Positions 48,844 through 61,690 of a stretch of DNA of 64,000 bases are shown in pieces. The stretch spans positions 2,728,001 to 2,792,000 of the forward strand of contig NC_084676.1 in NCBI RefSeq assembly GCF_028389875.1, in the 5' to 3' direction. The translations under genes and the position numbers were made by a program. Under the pieces are notes generated by a model that did no database searches, was not told the origin of the DNA, and saw only the letters and a list, made by a program, of their open reading frames with translations. Source of the stretch: Rhea pennata. Its lineage: Eukaryota; Chordata; Aves; Rheiformes; Rheidae. Each line of letters starts with the position of its first letter. The stretch's first letter is position 1.

Positions 48844-51800
48844 GTGAGTGCGGCGCGTGGGCTTTGCCGGTGCCCTCCCACATGGGTTGGGGGTCGCTGC
48901 CGAGCCGCGCGTGGCGCAGAGCGCGCGCAGCCGTGTTCTCCCTCCCCCTCCTGCCTCCCACCCCGCCCCCCCCCCCCCGCCGGCGCGCGCTGCGACCGTT
49001 ACCGCGGCTGTTGGCGGGGGCGGCCCTGGGCCGGGCTTGGCGGGCGCCCCCGTGCGAGGGGCCCCGGGCAGGGATGCGGGGCTGGGCGCTGGTGCTGGCA
49101 GCCGGGCAGGGTGTAAAGCAACTTGCCGTGAGTTCAGTCAGGGTTTGCGGCCCGTTCTGGGGAGGAGGGTGGGGGGGAAGTAAGTGCAGCCACTTTTCTT
49201 TCCCTCCTTCTTTTGACCAAAATACGCAGGCCACTGCGTCCTCTGAGGTATGTGGCTTGTGTGTGGCAGCAGTGGTGCCAAAAAAGTTGCTGGGGTGAGG
49301 GGAGGGTGTTGCCCATCTATGTTTCCTGCTCACATGAGGGCCTAGCTAGCCTGGAAGGCTGCCTTTGCCTACGCACAAAATTAATTGGAGTAGATTGCTC
49401 ACTTGTGAGTCTGTCTGCGTAAGAGCTCTAAGCATGGGACTGCCGTGCCTGTGGAGGCTAGGTCCCTTGCACTGAAGGTTTCTGAATGCAGGTTCAGCAT
49501 GCAGGAAGTTTGGGTTCTGTCCAGCGCACTACAGCAGCTGACTTCAAGCTCTAGCACCTTTGGTGTAGTTCAAGGAAATTGAAATGGATTTTTACTTCCA
49601 GATTATCCACTCAGTACCTGGAAGTCTGAGTTAATAGTTTTAATTATTTTGGTACAAGCTTGCGTATGGCTCTTTTTACTAGAGAATAGGTGAAATTACA
49701 TCTTACACAAAGCAAGAGGGTGAAAATTAAGCAAGTGAGATTTTTATATACAAACATTGAATATTACCATAAAATATTTAACTTCAGTGGTTGACTAACA
49801 CTCTTACTAGAAGTCGTCTTTCACAAATAATCAATGCTAGCCATCTCTCAAGATGCCCTAACAGGTTTTTTTAGACATGGTATCTCTGTGACGAGTTATT
49901 TATTTTTCAGTATTTTGCTGATAAAATTAGCCTGGTACAATATACTTTAGAGGTAGAAAGTATGAATTCACAGATAAGTTTAATTGCTTGCCAAAATAGG
50001 ATAATCTGCAGAGGCAAAGGAATTCCTGTTGACAGAGCTGTCTATGTTAGGTGGCTGTTTGGTGCATAGCTGTGGCAGGAGAGCTTTTAAGTGCAGATAA
50101 GTCTCTTAAGAGTTCGAAGCAGATGATACACCCTGTCTTTTACTGAACATGGTGTCACTATGTTTCTGCTCTGTACAGTGCTTTTGAATTCATTTTTGCT
50201 ATGGGAGGAGCATTCTTAGGGAGTGGAATTCATTCTTTCCTTTTTTTTTCCTTTTTTTTTCTTTCCAACCTTGCTTTAAAATGGCCAGGCTGGACCACTT
50301 TGGTATTTCTCAGCAGCCTCCAAGGTGCTTTTGGGTGGAAGCATTTGGAGAACTCTCCCAAAGACTCTTGCAGCATAGCTGCCATGTGCTTCAGTGTAGA
50401 CGTGCAGCTATTGGTAATAAGAATGGTTTCTGCAAGGTCTGGGGTCTGTGCTCTATAGGAGCTGATTTATTAGTTTTGATGACTAGATGGCCTATATTTT
50501 ACTAGATTTGAAGGCATACAAGTATGTTTTGTGGGAGTAAGTTGGAAATTGGCAATTCCAGATGAGTTGTCAGAACAACCCTTAACCATGCAAAGCTGCC
50601 CCAATACCCTAGAGAAATGAAAGACAGGTATTGCCACCTTCCTTCTCACTACTGAGAAATTCTTCAGTGTGAATAGTAAAGCACTCAAGAAATTTTTCAG
50701 CACCCCCACATTTTTTCTCTAGCTGTTCTTATCTCTCAAGGAATTTGAAGACTACTTAAATACAGAGTTGGTCAAGCTGGGCATGTGCGATTGAAAGCAT
50801 GTGAATTATGCACTGAAAATTTGTAAGGTAATGGATTAATGGAATAAATTCAGGGATCATAGATCTTATATGTGCTAATCCTCTCCGCTGTTGACTCTCT
50901 CTGTGGCCCTTCATAACCTGCTTCAGCTCTCTTACCACTTGGTAATATTTAACTTTCCCTTTCAAAGTAGGTGAATGAGCTTCAGTTAAGGTTTGTCAAG
51001 TATTTTGTTGATAAGTTCTATATAAAGCTAGTTATTATTTATTATTAACATGCAGATATTGTTAGCACCTGAAATCAGTAATGAGACAACACTAGGGATC
51101 TTCTGGGAAACATCCATGTGAAGGGAGATAGAGCGTCTCACAAAGGTTTTGCCGAATTTCTTCTGGCTATTCCTAAATTTCTGATTAAAAAAAAAACCAA
51201 AAAAAACAAAAAAAAAAAACCCAAAAACCAGCCTCTCAAGGCAGTGTGGAATCCTAAACACACTAACGTTCTTGGAAGTTGAGCGCAAATTTTGCGTAAG
51301 ATTTGTAGATGTTGCTCTGCTTCCATGTTTTGTTGCAGAGCCGTCGGTTTTGTTCTGTGCTTGTGCAGCTGTGTGTGTGTTACATCAGCTCCTCGGGCAC
51401 AGCTGCTCTGCTGGGTTTTGAAACACCTTGTTTCAAGGAGCACCTCTATCCTTACAACATGTTTATAATCCTTACCTCAGATTATTCTATCTGAAGTAGT
51501 TAAAGGATTCCTGCTGGCCTGGGTGATGATTCTTCAAGGCTCTAGCCTATTCTGTTCCTCAGGGGAACTACTAGGGATTAAAAGAGATGGAAAAAAAAAT
51601 CTTACCCTTCCCCACCAGAAGATAAGGCCAGGACCCCCTCCTTTTGCAGCATGCCAAAATAGCTTGGTGGCAAGTTGAGCTGAATGGTTTTCTTTGTAAA
51701 AGCTAATGAAATATGAACTGAAATTGGTATGGCCATGCTTGTTCTGCGTTGCTGTGTGGGTGCCCTTTCAGCAGAATAAGGAGCTCTATTGTATTCTGGC

Positions 51801-52529
51801 GAAAGGAGGGCTGTTAACTCAGCTCTGAAAAGTCGCTGTGGTAGTGGAGTGAGAGTGGCCAGATGGAGGATGCTGAAATCAAATACAAGGCTGGAAAAGT
51901 TGTCTTCATACCCCTGTTTTGAAGCTGGATTATATATATTCAGATTCAGACTGCCCAGTGGTGGATGGCTGTGCAGATCTGTGGCAAAGTTCTCTGGGGA
52001 CTTTGACAAAGCCCCAGGCACAAGATCTTCCATGTTCATCCCGGTGCCTTTGCAGGCTCCTGGCGTGCTCAGCTGCTGCTGCTGTGTCTCTAGGGGTAGG
52101 TCCTGGGCCATAACACTTAAGGTGAGCTGTGATGCACTGTTGTAGTTTCTTGAAGGCAGGAAAAGCCCACAGCAGACCTGGCTGGCCAGCAACGGGTCTT
52201 GGCAAAATAGTAAGACTTTTCTTAGGCTAGCCTTGGCACATTGCCTTCTGACCTCCCATTTAGGTGATTCCACACTCCCCCTGCTCCTAGCCTGCCTGAC
52301 ATTTTATTTAACTCTTCTCTGCGGTGAATTAAGCAACCTTCTTCCATCTCTCTCCTTCAGTGAACAAAGAGAACAGTTGATGGTTCTCCTTGTAAACAGT
52401 GGTTAAATGTTCAGAGCTGTTAATGAATCTGGAGGGACGGAAAAAGCCTTCTGTAGCTTTTCATGGGCTGCCTGTTCTACACCACTGCCTGCTCCTCTCG
52501 TTTCCCAGCCTCGACAGTTTGTGTATTTT

Positions 52530-53015
52530 TGAGGGGTGGTGCCCAGCACTCAGTGTTGTCTTCTGGCTCTGCCCTGCTGAGTACAGTGGAATAATTCTTG
52601 TTTTATAGGTGTTATTAAATCCCTGAGTGATGTTTAGCTTTTTGCAGCTGGAACAATGGAGTCACAGTGCTAACATATGTTTCATTCTTAGTCCACTCCA
52701 ATTGCTGATTTTTTTCAGCATTAACTCTGTCTAGGTAGTTTTTCCCCATGCTGTATTTATGCATTTGCCCCCCCCCTTTTCAAGTTTAATACTTTGCATT
52801 GTGTTTATTCCTTTTCTTATTTATTTTTTTTGGAGGGAATTTTTCTTCAGTTTATCAATTCTGATCCTGACCTCCAGAGTGCTTCCAGCTCTTAACTGCT
52901 GGGCATCGTTTCAGACTTTATAAAAATACTTTCTCTTTCATTGTTCAGGCCATTAATGAAAAGGCTGAATAGAGGCAGATCTGGTCAGAGCCACCAGGGC
53001 CCCTACTTGAAATTT
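52530..53015 (-). mobile_element. Old CR1-family LINE fragment, antisense
   Basis: Degenerate similarity along about 480 bp in colinear order: GCTGAGTACAGTGGAATAAT, TACTTTGCATTGTGTTTATT, GATCCTGACCTCCAGAGTGC, CAGACTTTATAAAAATAC, CATTAATGAAAAGGCTGAAT. These correspond to successive landmarks of the CR1/L3-like reverse-transcriptase 3' region in antisense. It is clearly older than the copy at 43.8 kb. Confidence 0.7.
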
Positions 53016-54794
53016 TCTTCTTCTTTTTTTTGACAGGGAATCATTGGTAGCTATTCTTAGCAGGCGGTGATGTGAAGGAGGATTGCTTTGTGGTGTTTTT
53101 TTTTAATTTAATTAATTTATTTATTAAAGCCAGCACAGTGCCTAATTAAGGTGAGCTCACCTAGTCTGTTTTCCACTGGTTTGCTTTAGAGAGTGTCAGA
53201 TGAATACAGTGAAAAGCTAGGCTACTTCCTCTCTGCTGGTCTGGAGGTGAAATGGGCAGATCTCTGCAGAGAACTTGTGCCCTGTTTCTGAACACTCAGT
53301 TGGTTTTAAGGAGCTTTCACAAATCTCATTCAAGCAGGCGTTGTGTTCTGCAGGTGGGCTTCTCATTAGGAAGCTTCTCCTGGGCTGGTCTCACTCTGAG
53401 GCAATCCTCTGGTCCCTCAGCCCTCCTTGTGCCCTGCTCTCCTCCATGAGTTACCCTGAAAGCAGTCTTTCCTGGGAGCCATACAGCAGCACTAGGCTGT
53501 GGCTGCCAGTGCTGCAAGAAGATGAATCTATGCTACAGTTGGCCCATTTCTGCTGTACTCTGAGCCTTTGTTGCTCCAGAGAGCCAGCTGCAGCCTTCAT
53601 GGTGGGATGCTGCTCAGCAAGCTCCCCAGGGAACAGGCAGATTCTAGCTATTGGGTCCAGCTGTGAGGTGGTCAAAGAAAGGGAGGAGAAGAGAAATGGA
53701 CAACTTTTGAGAGAGGCTTCGTTAACGATCACAGCACACAAGGTGCCGAAGTGTCTCTGCTTTGGTAATGTTGCACTTTGGTATGACTTTGCAGAGGCAT
53801 GCACATAGGGAATTTGTGTCCGTAGTGCCCTACTCGCTTTTGATTGTCCCCAAGGCGGTCCATAGCGAGAGTTAGGCTTGTCTGTATGTGACTAAGGTTG
53901 TAAATTATTCTACTCAAGCAACTCTAAAAAAGCTCCTTAGGTGGTTATGCCACTCTGGAATAAAAATGAGGTGCTCTGGAATAATTAATTACAATCATTT
54001 TTATGCCCAAATAGGGTCTCCCTATGGGAGCAGTTCCAGAATAACTTGTTCCACTAGAGCTCTGCTGATCACTTTCCCAGAGCACACTAAGCTTTAAGAA
54101 GAGGAATTACTTTAACTGAAATATGTTTAACTAGAGAGAACCTCATTGTCCAGCTATGATTAGCTCTGACGGCCCCCAAGTTTTGTCACTCCTGAGCTGC
54201 TTTGTTCAGCTCCTTGAATTTTAAGAGGCTGGTCCTTTTCTGAAATGCAGTTCCATCTGCAGTGTCTTCTTTCTTTGCACATCTGTCATGTCATGCCTGT
54301 GTAACTGTGGGGTGGAATTTGGGCCCTGCTGAATTCAAGGACAACTGCTGTGCAGTCAGGATCCCTCTATTTTTCATGTCTCCCATCTATCAAGACAGGT
54401 AACTCAAGGTACCTGGCCCAGTTGAGGCTGCACTTCAAGGACATTGTCCATGTGCTGGAGAAAACATACCCTATTTGTTCTCCTTTTATTGCTTCATGGC
54501 TGATGGTAGGTGCAGAGTGTGCTGTGGTGCAGCATTTGTTGGGAGAGGTGAGTCTGGAGACTAGTACGTTTTTCTTGAAAAGTCCAATAGTACTTTTATA
54601 CGGATGTGGCATGCCCTGACCAAAGTTCAGTTTGAAGGGAGAAAATTCTGCTTCCCTGAATCATTCCTGTGGTTTCTATTGGATTCTTCTCCTCTCTGAA
54701 GGCTACGTACTGTAATTAAATACCAGTTGAAAGGCTGTGTTCCACTCTAGGTATGGTTGAATCTTGGTGATGGATAAATTACTTCTGTAGTTCA

Positions 54795-54850
54795 GTTTGT
54801 AAAGCTCTTTAGGCTTCATGGGATGAAGGCAGCTGTATTTTATTCTAGAT
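54795..54850 (+). mobile_element. Ancient SINE 3' tail (AmnSINE/V-SINE type)
   Basis: TTTGTAAAGCTCTTTAGG and GGGATGAAGGCAGCTGTATT resemble the conserved tail TGTAAAGCGCTTTG...GGATGAAAGGCGCTATA of ancient vertebrate SINEs. Only the tail is recognisable. Confidence 0.4.
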
Positions 54851-57800
54851 GTGTATGTATTGATAATTCTGCAGGATTTTCAATGAGCAGGTCAAGAGAG
54901 CCTGATTATGTTGGTTCTCTGCACAGTCAGAATCTTTGCCAATTCAAAAATCTGCTGCATGGAGAGGAAAGGAAACATGAAAGTGTTTTAGAAACCTTTG
55001 TATTGCTGGTACGGGTGGGAAGAAGATGCATGTGTTGAGCTGAAGGTGATAACAAACCACGTATCTATCATTAAACCTCTAAAGAAAAATCGTGATTTTT
55101 AACAGCTGCCTATTTAAAACTCAATAGTTTCTTTAACAGGAGTTTTTAAAGGCTTAACTGTTAATTTTAGAATTTTTACTTCAAGCATGCCTCCATAAAA
55201 TTAACTTTTTCAATGTAGAACACTAATGTCTTCCGTGTTGGTGCTCATTTGCAAGAAATCTATGCATAATTATTTCTTATGTACTAGTTAAATCTATTGG
55301 CCAACAGATGTCAAGTGTAGCAAAAATACTATAATAATATTATGGTCTAATAGTAGTTATAATGATTCTAATTACCTGGCACAGCTTTTGAGAAAGGGAG
55401 ACTTGGAAATTTGTGCAAATGAAATGTTTAACCTTGAACTACACAAGTATAAAATGGGCAATTTTGTAGATGTTTTGGCTGTATCCCCTCCTCCACATTA
55501 GACATCCCATTCTCATTGTTTCCTCAAAAAAACCAGGAGTAACAATATGGTCCATTTTAAATGTTAAAAACTCATTCTCAATATGTTCAGAGATACAGAA
55601 CAATGCTGCCAAACTGTAGATGAGCAGGTTTCTTGAAATACTCATAACTGTGAAGCCCAGTCCTTTTAAAACTCATACTGCAGTATAACCACTTTAGTTT
55701 GCAGGTGCTTTCCCTGCCTGATGATTACCGTGCACACAGATTGCTTTCACCTTGGGAAGGCTACAAAAGGCTCAGCAATCTTTCTTTTATGCATGTCAGT
55801 TGTGCTGCTTTTAAGTGTTAGGGAGCTTTAGACAAAGCCTGAAAAGCACAAAGCTGGGCAGCTCTGCAGTGGTGCTGCCGTGTGGGTCCTGTGCTGCCTC
55901 TGATGGAGAAGCGCGCGTGCGTAGGGTGCAGACGAGTGGATGCTGATCGTTGCTCAGGAGTGAGTCTGTGGAGCGGGAAGTGAGCAGGGGCTGTTAGCAG
56001 ATAGGAGAGTGCTGTGTCACAGAGTGCCTCTACGCATGTTTCTGGGTGCAAGACTTTGCTTTGCCTTCAACAGCAGAAACCTGTGCCAGCCCTAGTGGGA
56101 TCTCTTCCCCAGTGTGGGAAGGATGCTTTGTTTATCAGCTGTGTTTATGCAGCTCCCCATACATCTCTATCACCATATTTTTTTTCTTTAGGAAGGATCT
56201 TTAGGCTGCATTTCATATATTCTGGTGGTTTTTGCCTAGCCTTGCTGTATGCTGGGTAGTGTCTTGGGGGCTCTATGCTTGTTGCTGTTACAAGGCTGAT
56301 GGGGCAACACACAATGGATCACCACTTGCAATGGCTGTTTGTTTTAATTTTCGTTTTAATTTTTATAAAATTTTTGAGAAGTCTGTGATTCACAGAAAAG
56401 GATTCTTTTCACAGAGGAAATGCAGGATAAGTTAGAAGTTGACAGCTTTCTGTGATTATAAACTAGACTGGACTTTTTTCCTCTAAATAAGAAATTTAGT
56501 TTGCTGGTAGGAACTCAGCAGGAGCCAGGGGAATTCAGGTGTTGGTTGCTGATCATTGGCATAGGCAGCAGCTGTGAATCTTCTATCTTCTCCCTGTGAG
56601 ATGGATCTAGAGGTGCCCTCACAAAGTAGTAGTCTTCATTTCAGGCCCACGCTCCTGGCTGGCATGTTCTTTTTCTTGTGAAAGCCCTGTCTGCCATTAC
56701 ATGCACTTTCTCAGTGCATGCAGCCTGCCTTTTTCCTGGGTTAATGTTGGTGAGAGCTCTGCTGTCTTCTTCAGGCTTTTATGTGGGAAGATTTGCCTTC
56801 TTGTTCAAGTTGATATCTCTGTAGGCTCCCTCTGACTGTGAGCCAGTTTATCACCATGGAGATAGGGCCTTAGGAACAGCAGGGCACAGCTTTTTCCAGA
56901 CATGTGCGAAGAAGGACACTGTAATGGGCTACCCTTGTTTAGGGAGAATGATCTCTGAGTGAGTAAATAATTTGTCGAGGAATGCTTGGCATCACCCCAG
57001 GTGCTATTAAGGAGAATACAGATCTTGGATCTCTTCAAGCCTGAGCTGTAAGGCTCATGTAATATTCACTTGCTTTTGAACATGCTCCTTTGCTTGGCTC
57101 AGTGTTGGGTGTTGCTGCTGTGACCCAGTCTGAATCACTGTTAACCCGTTTCTGCTTTTACTTAACCTGAGAAACCAAAGCTCCCCTTGCTTTTCTACTC
57201 TGTGTAAATATTGATAGTGTATTTCTCATGCTGCCGCAAGAGCACCTTTCAGCATCCTTTTTCTTAGTCTGAGAGCACTGTATTTTTCACCTCTCTGGAT
57301 CTGTTGCAAGCATTCCCTTGCCTATGGCTGATTGATGCCGCTCAGGCCTGGTTTCCATAGGACACTAAGGTTACATAGTTGCACTGACTTCCTCTGTCTC
57401 TCTCTCACCTCTCCCTCTCAGTGATTTTTGCATGCTGACCAGTTCCAGTTCTCCGAGGAGTTTTCAGAGATGCTCCCTTTGATGGATGGAAGAGTGTTTT
57501 TGTGTACAGGTCTGTTTGTTAAGCTAGCTTGCACTGCATTTTCACTGTCTCGAATTACACCTGTTCTCTAGTTGGTCTGTGCATGCTGTTTGTGTGCATA
57601 TCGGTCATTCTTACGACTACATGGGAAGCACTTAAATAGCGCTGGAGGAACTAATCCTCCTCATTCTGCTGCTTACGTTATCATCGTTCTCTTACCTCTC
57701 TGACTTCCTGCTCCCTGTGACTCTAGTGTTGGATTTTCATGTGTGCAGGGAAGCACAGGCACTTCCCAGGCCTCAACAGCCTGTGCCAGTGCACACCAAA

Positions 57801-60800
57801 CCCTCTTTGTACTCGCTTTGACCTCCTTTGAGATTTGGGGATGCTTCTCTTTTTGCTTGTCTGGCACTGGCATACTGTTTCTTCCCGTAGTTTTTGGTAG
57901 GAGAACCTTCTTGACAATGACTTTGTCTAGAACAGTTTTCCCGCACCTCTCTGCCTTGCTGGCTCCACGTCTGTAAACATCTCTCTGCCCTTGCTAAATA
58001 CTATGTCTCTTAATTTCTCTCTGTGAGAGTATTATTTAATTTGTAAATGTTTTAGGAGATTGTTTGAAAAATATGATATGAAGCTGTATTTCATTTACTG
58101 TAATGATCTGCTAATGCAGGCATATTTCAAATGCAGCCTATGCAGTACTGTGGGTTTTAATTAAATTTTGTCTCTCAAGTAAGCTTCAACAGATAGACAA
58201 TAACAAGTAGCAGGCAATATGCATACAGAACAAATTCGCTCCGTTTTCTTTTCCAAGGCAATGTAAAAGTGAAAATGGATAGCCCTTAAAATGTGTTTGG
58301 CCAGTTCATGATAGCTGCTTTAGTATCATTACTCACTTTTAGGGAGGTTATTTCTTATTCTAACTTAATTAATTTTCTTGATCTCTCCTTGCCCACAAAA
58401 TAGTCTATTACACTATGTGAAATTTCCAGGGGCAGCCTTGTAAGAATTAGATTCTACTTGAAACTCTGGGCTTCAGAGGTGCAAGGTTTTGAATGCTGTT
58501 GTGTTGCTTAATGGATTGCAGCTCATGGAGAGAGATTCCTGCGAAGGTTACAGAACTGAAGAACTGGTTATGAGGTACCCTGCTCCCTTCTTCAGTGGGA
58601 AGGCTGTGTGGTTGGACATACCTGTCTCTGGTGGCTTGATTTGGTGTATGCTATCCCTCACGTAAGTAGGTTGCAGGGAAGTAAAAGTAGTGTTGTATTC
58701 CATGTTGTTGCACTTAAATTAGGAATAAACGAGTGGCCGGTATCTTCCCTTTTTTTCCAACAAGCTTGGGGTAGATAAGTACAAAACTTGTGCAGAGATG
58801 CTTGGTGGGAGGCTGCTGGAAATCGTAATGATACTCCCAAAGGTGGGATTTCTACAAAGCTAAGTTTTATGAGGCTAAAGGAATTCTTTGCTGAATGTTG
58901 TAAATGAGTTCCTTTGAGTGTTCGCAGAGCATCACTTCAGGCGCAGAGTGAGATTGCTGTCTGGAGCTATCTTTGAGTTGAAGTTTGTTTTCTGGTAGTT
59001 AGCGTTGTTTTTGTTCTCTCTCTGTTTGGAAGATTCTCCATTGTTCAAAAGCGTAATCAGAATTTGTTGAGGAAATCAGTGTGGATGCCCTGGAGTTCTT
59101 TAGTTCTATGACTATTTGATTTCTCTTTGAAATACATATTAGTCAGAGATCTGAAAAAAAATTAAAAAAATGTAGATAATAAATTGGTTAGCAGCTGTAA
59201 AAGACTTCTGAAGCCTTACAAAGGAGTGGTAAACAATGGGTAGAGCCTTTGGTGCTCCGTTCAGGGATGCAAGTTTGAACCTCATTCTGGATTTATCTCC
59301 AAAGCTTTGCCTGCTTAACCTGGCTGCAAATGGATCCCTGTACATCGGGGCTGGGGAAGCGTGGTGGCTGGATGTGAGTGATAGCTGTACCATATCCTCC
59401 GGTGGCACTGGCTCTGGGTAGCGACTGGCTGACCTAGAGCAGGTCATAGTTTTGGTCGAAGTTGGATTGTGTAAGGTCTGAGAAAGATCTGAGAGGAATT
59501 GGCTTTTGACTTGGGTTTTTGTGGCTGTAAATGCTTGTAAAGCATCACTGTAAGTGGTAGAGACTTGTGTCTGTTACCTCCTCCTCCACAGGGACTCAGT
59601 CTAACACCTCCTGTGTTATGGTAACACTGTGTGTTTTGCAAGGAGTACTTTACAGTTCTTTTGGTACATGTACCTGCTGATTGTGTTCTGTGCAGTGGCT
59701 GAGATAAGAAACAGCAATCCTGTCCAAGTAAGGATGGTGAGATGGTGTCCTGTGCTTGATGCCAGTCTCTGGGGCTGGGGAGAAATCTTGTACAGACACA
59801 ACTGTGTCTAAATATAACTTGTCATGAGGCTCTTTAAATAAAATCTGAAAAAAAATTGCTGCTGAGGTTGTTTGGCCCTGTGCCTTCCCTCTTGTTCTTT
59901 CCTTGTTCTTTGCTGGAGAGTTTCTTTCCTTTTCTCGCTTGTTTTTATGTAGTGCTATTCAAGGCCGTGCTGGGTTTTGGGGCAGGCAGCTGCTTTTTGG
60001 TGACTTGAGGCAGTGTTTCCTACTTCTCTCATCCTTCCTTTAGATCTCTTATCTTTCTGCAGTTCACTGTCACTTTGAAATAATCTAACCCTCTGTAGAT
60101 TTATAAAGCCTCTAAGCATCCAAGAACCTCAAGTCTTTCGCAGACAAACTTTTCTGGGGCCATTATTCATCTTCTACAGAAAGAGAGGTTTTTGGGGTTA
60201 CCCCTGGTCAGAGATTGCTAATATCATTTGAAGGGCTGTGACTACTGGAACATCTGGAGGTGACAGATGAGTCCTTGGCTGAGGGATTTGTCTTCTGTGA
60301 TGACCAACAAGTGCTGAAGTCTGATCTTTGCCTGAGCAGGTAAGTGTTTGGTTTCTGCTGGCTTCTGATACTGCTTCCAAGGTCTGGAAGGACATGTTGG
60401 TCCTGAGATCCTGAGAAGTTTGGCTGAAGTTTTAAAAGGGGAGCTTGTGAATTTTCAGCTCTGTGTGCTTTCAGGTAACAGTGGACTTCTGCCAGTGTGG
60501 TATCAACTGAAAGGAGGGGCTTCCTGCAGGAGCTGGGAAGATTAAAATACCCATGATGACTAAATACCATGATTAAAATACCGTGATACCATGTTGGACA
60601 AAAAGGGGAATGAAGGAACAATGACAAACCTTGTTTAAAAAAGCTGAAAGGGGCAGTTGGGAGAACCAAGTTAGAGTTGGTGCAGAAATGACTGAAAGAC
60701 TTATGGGAAGCACTGTGCTGGGTTCTGGGTGAACTCCAGGATGAAGCAGCTGGGTTGGGAATGGCAGCATAAACTCTCACTTAACTTCTTCGGTACCTAC

Positions 60801-61257
60801 GACTGGAATGTAGCAAATGAGATGGCAGTCTTTAAAGGTACTCCATCTTTCCAGGATCCAGGGAAATGCAGGCAAATAGTAGCAGGGAAGAGTAGAACTA
60901 GCAGATGCCTGCATGAATGCAGTTCACTTGGAAAGTCTCGATATTACTCTTGTGAAGAGGAGCCCTTCAAATGTCTTGGGTGGAAGGAGAAGGAAGTTAT
61001 CAGGAGGGGTCAGTATGTGAGTGAAGGGGATGTGGTTGATAGTCTCCTTAGATTTTCAGAATTTTTTATGCGTCAAAAAATCAAACATGAAAGAGATGCA
61101 CCCCCTTTGCTCTGTGAAACAGAGGCTTTCCTCTGAGGGCTGGCAGTGGAAAATACATTTGACCTATCTTGGTGGAGAAGGTGTTTACTGAAGTTGAGTG
61201 CTGGGCAGCATGATTAAATTTTGCAGATGTACTCAGAGCTTGTTTAGGGACTCATTC

Positions 61258-61350
61258 TCCCACCCAGCATGATAGCAAAGAGATGAAGCAACTTGGCTAG
61301 TGGCAGAGCCAGTGCTCAGGAGTCCAAGGCCTGTGCTTTAATGGGTGAGG
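61258..61350 (-). mobile_element. MIR-like SINE remnant, antisense
   Basis: GCTAGTGGCAGAGCCAGTGC followed by GGAGTCCAAGGCCTGTGCTT reads as the reverse complement of the MIR core around CACTTACTAGC and CTCTGCCAC. Short and diverged. Confidence 0.55.
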
Positions 61351-61641
61351 CTCTCCCTGCCACTTTAAACCTAGGTGCTGCTGGGACCTTTCTGGACAGG
61401 GTTAGATTTCTGTGCTAGGGTTATTTGCACCAGTGCTGCTGCTGCTGCTGCTTGCTGAAGCAGGTTCCAAAATGGCCACATAATATCGTAGCAGGAATTT
61501 GCAGAAAATCCTGTGGGACCACACAGGAAGCGGGGGACTTGCAAGGAGCTTCAACACAAATACTGAAATCGCAGGAGAACTGGGCATGGGAAGCTCTGAT
61601 AATGCTCAAGAATGAACCAAAAAAGGGTTCTAGTACAGTGT

Positions 61642-61690
61642 TTCTTTTATTTTTATCAATAATTCATTTTTAGTGAATTCATTTTTAGTT
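61642..61690. repeat. Tandem 14-bp duplication and ATTT-rich repeats
   Basis: GAATTCATTTTTAG-like units repeat in tandem at about 61,660-61,688; CTCATTTATTTAT repeats about 45 bp apart at 61,768 and 61,807. Confidence 0.6.

Larger units (their letters stand above)
48650..49100 (+). promoter_or_regulatory. Third CpG island with plus-strand promoter
   Basis: GC- and CpG-rich island with an inverted CCAAT box (ATTGG, 48,776-48,780), an NRF1-like GCGTGCGCA (48,825-48,833), GC boxes, and a strong plus-strand donor at 48,843. Orientation is therefore plus. The gene it serves is not visible. SIL1 is the synteny-based guess, either as its main or an alternative promoter. Confidence 0.6.

Noticed and set aside
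51602-52273. 223-codon minus-strand open frame
   Set aside because: No homology recognised and no supporting splice or promoter signals; adjacent to old repeat DNA.
59653-59730. Short hydrophobic peptide MYLLIVFCAVAE before a donor-like CAA|GTAAGG
   Set aside because: No acceptor or homologous secreted protein could be tied to it; treated as chance.
60208-60780. 190-codon minus-strand open frame
   Set aside because: Low-complexity His/Ser/Pro-rich composition without a recognisable domain; likely chance.
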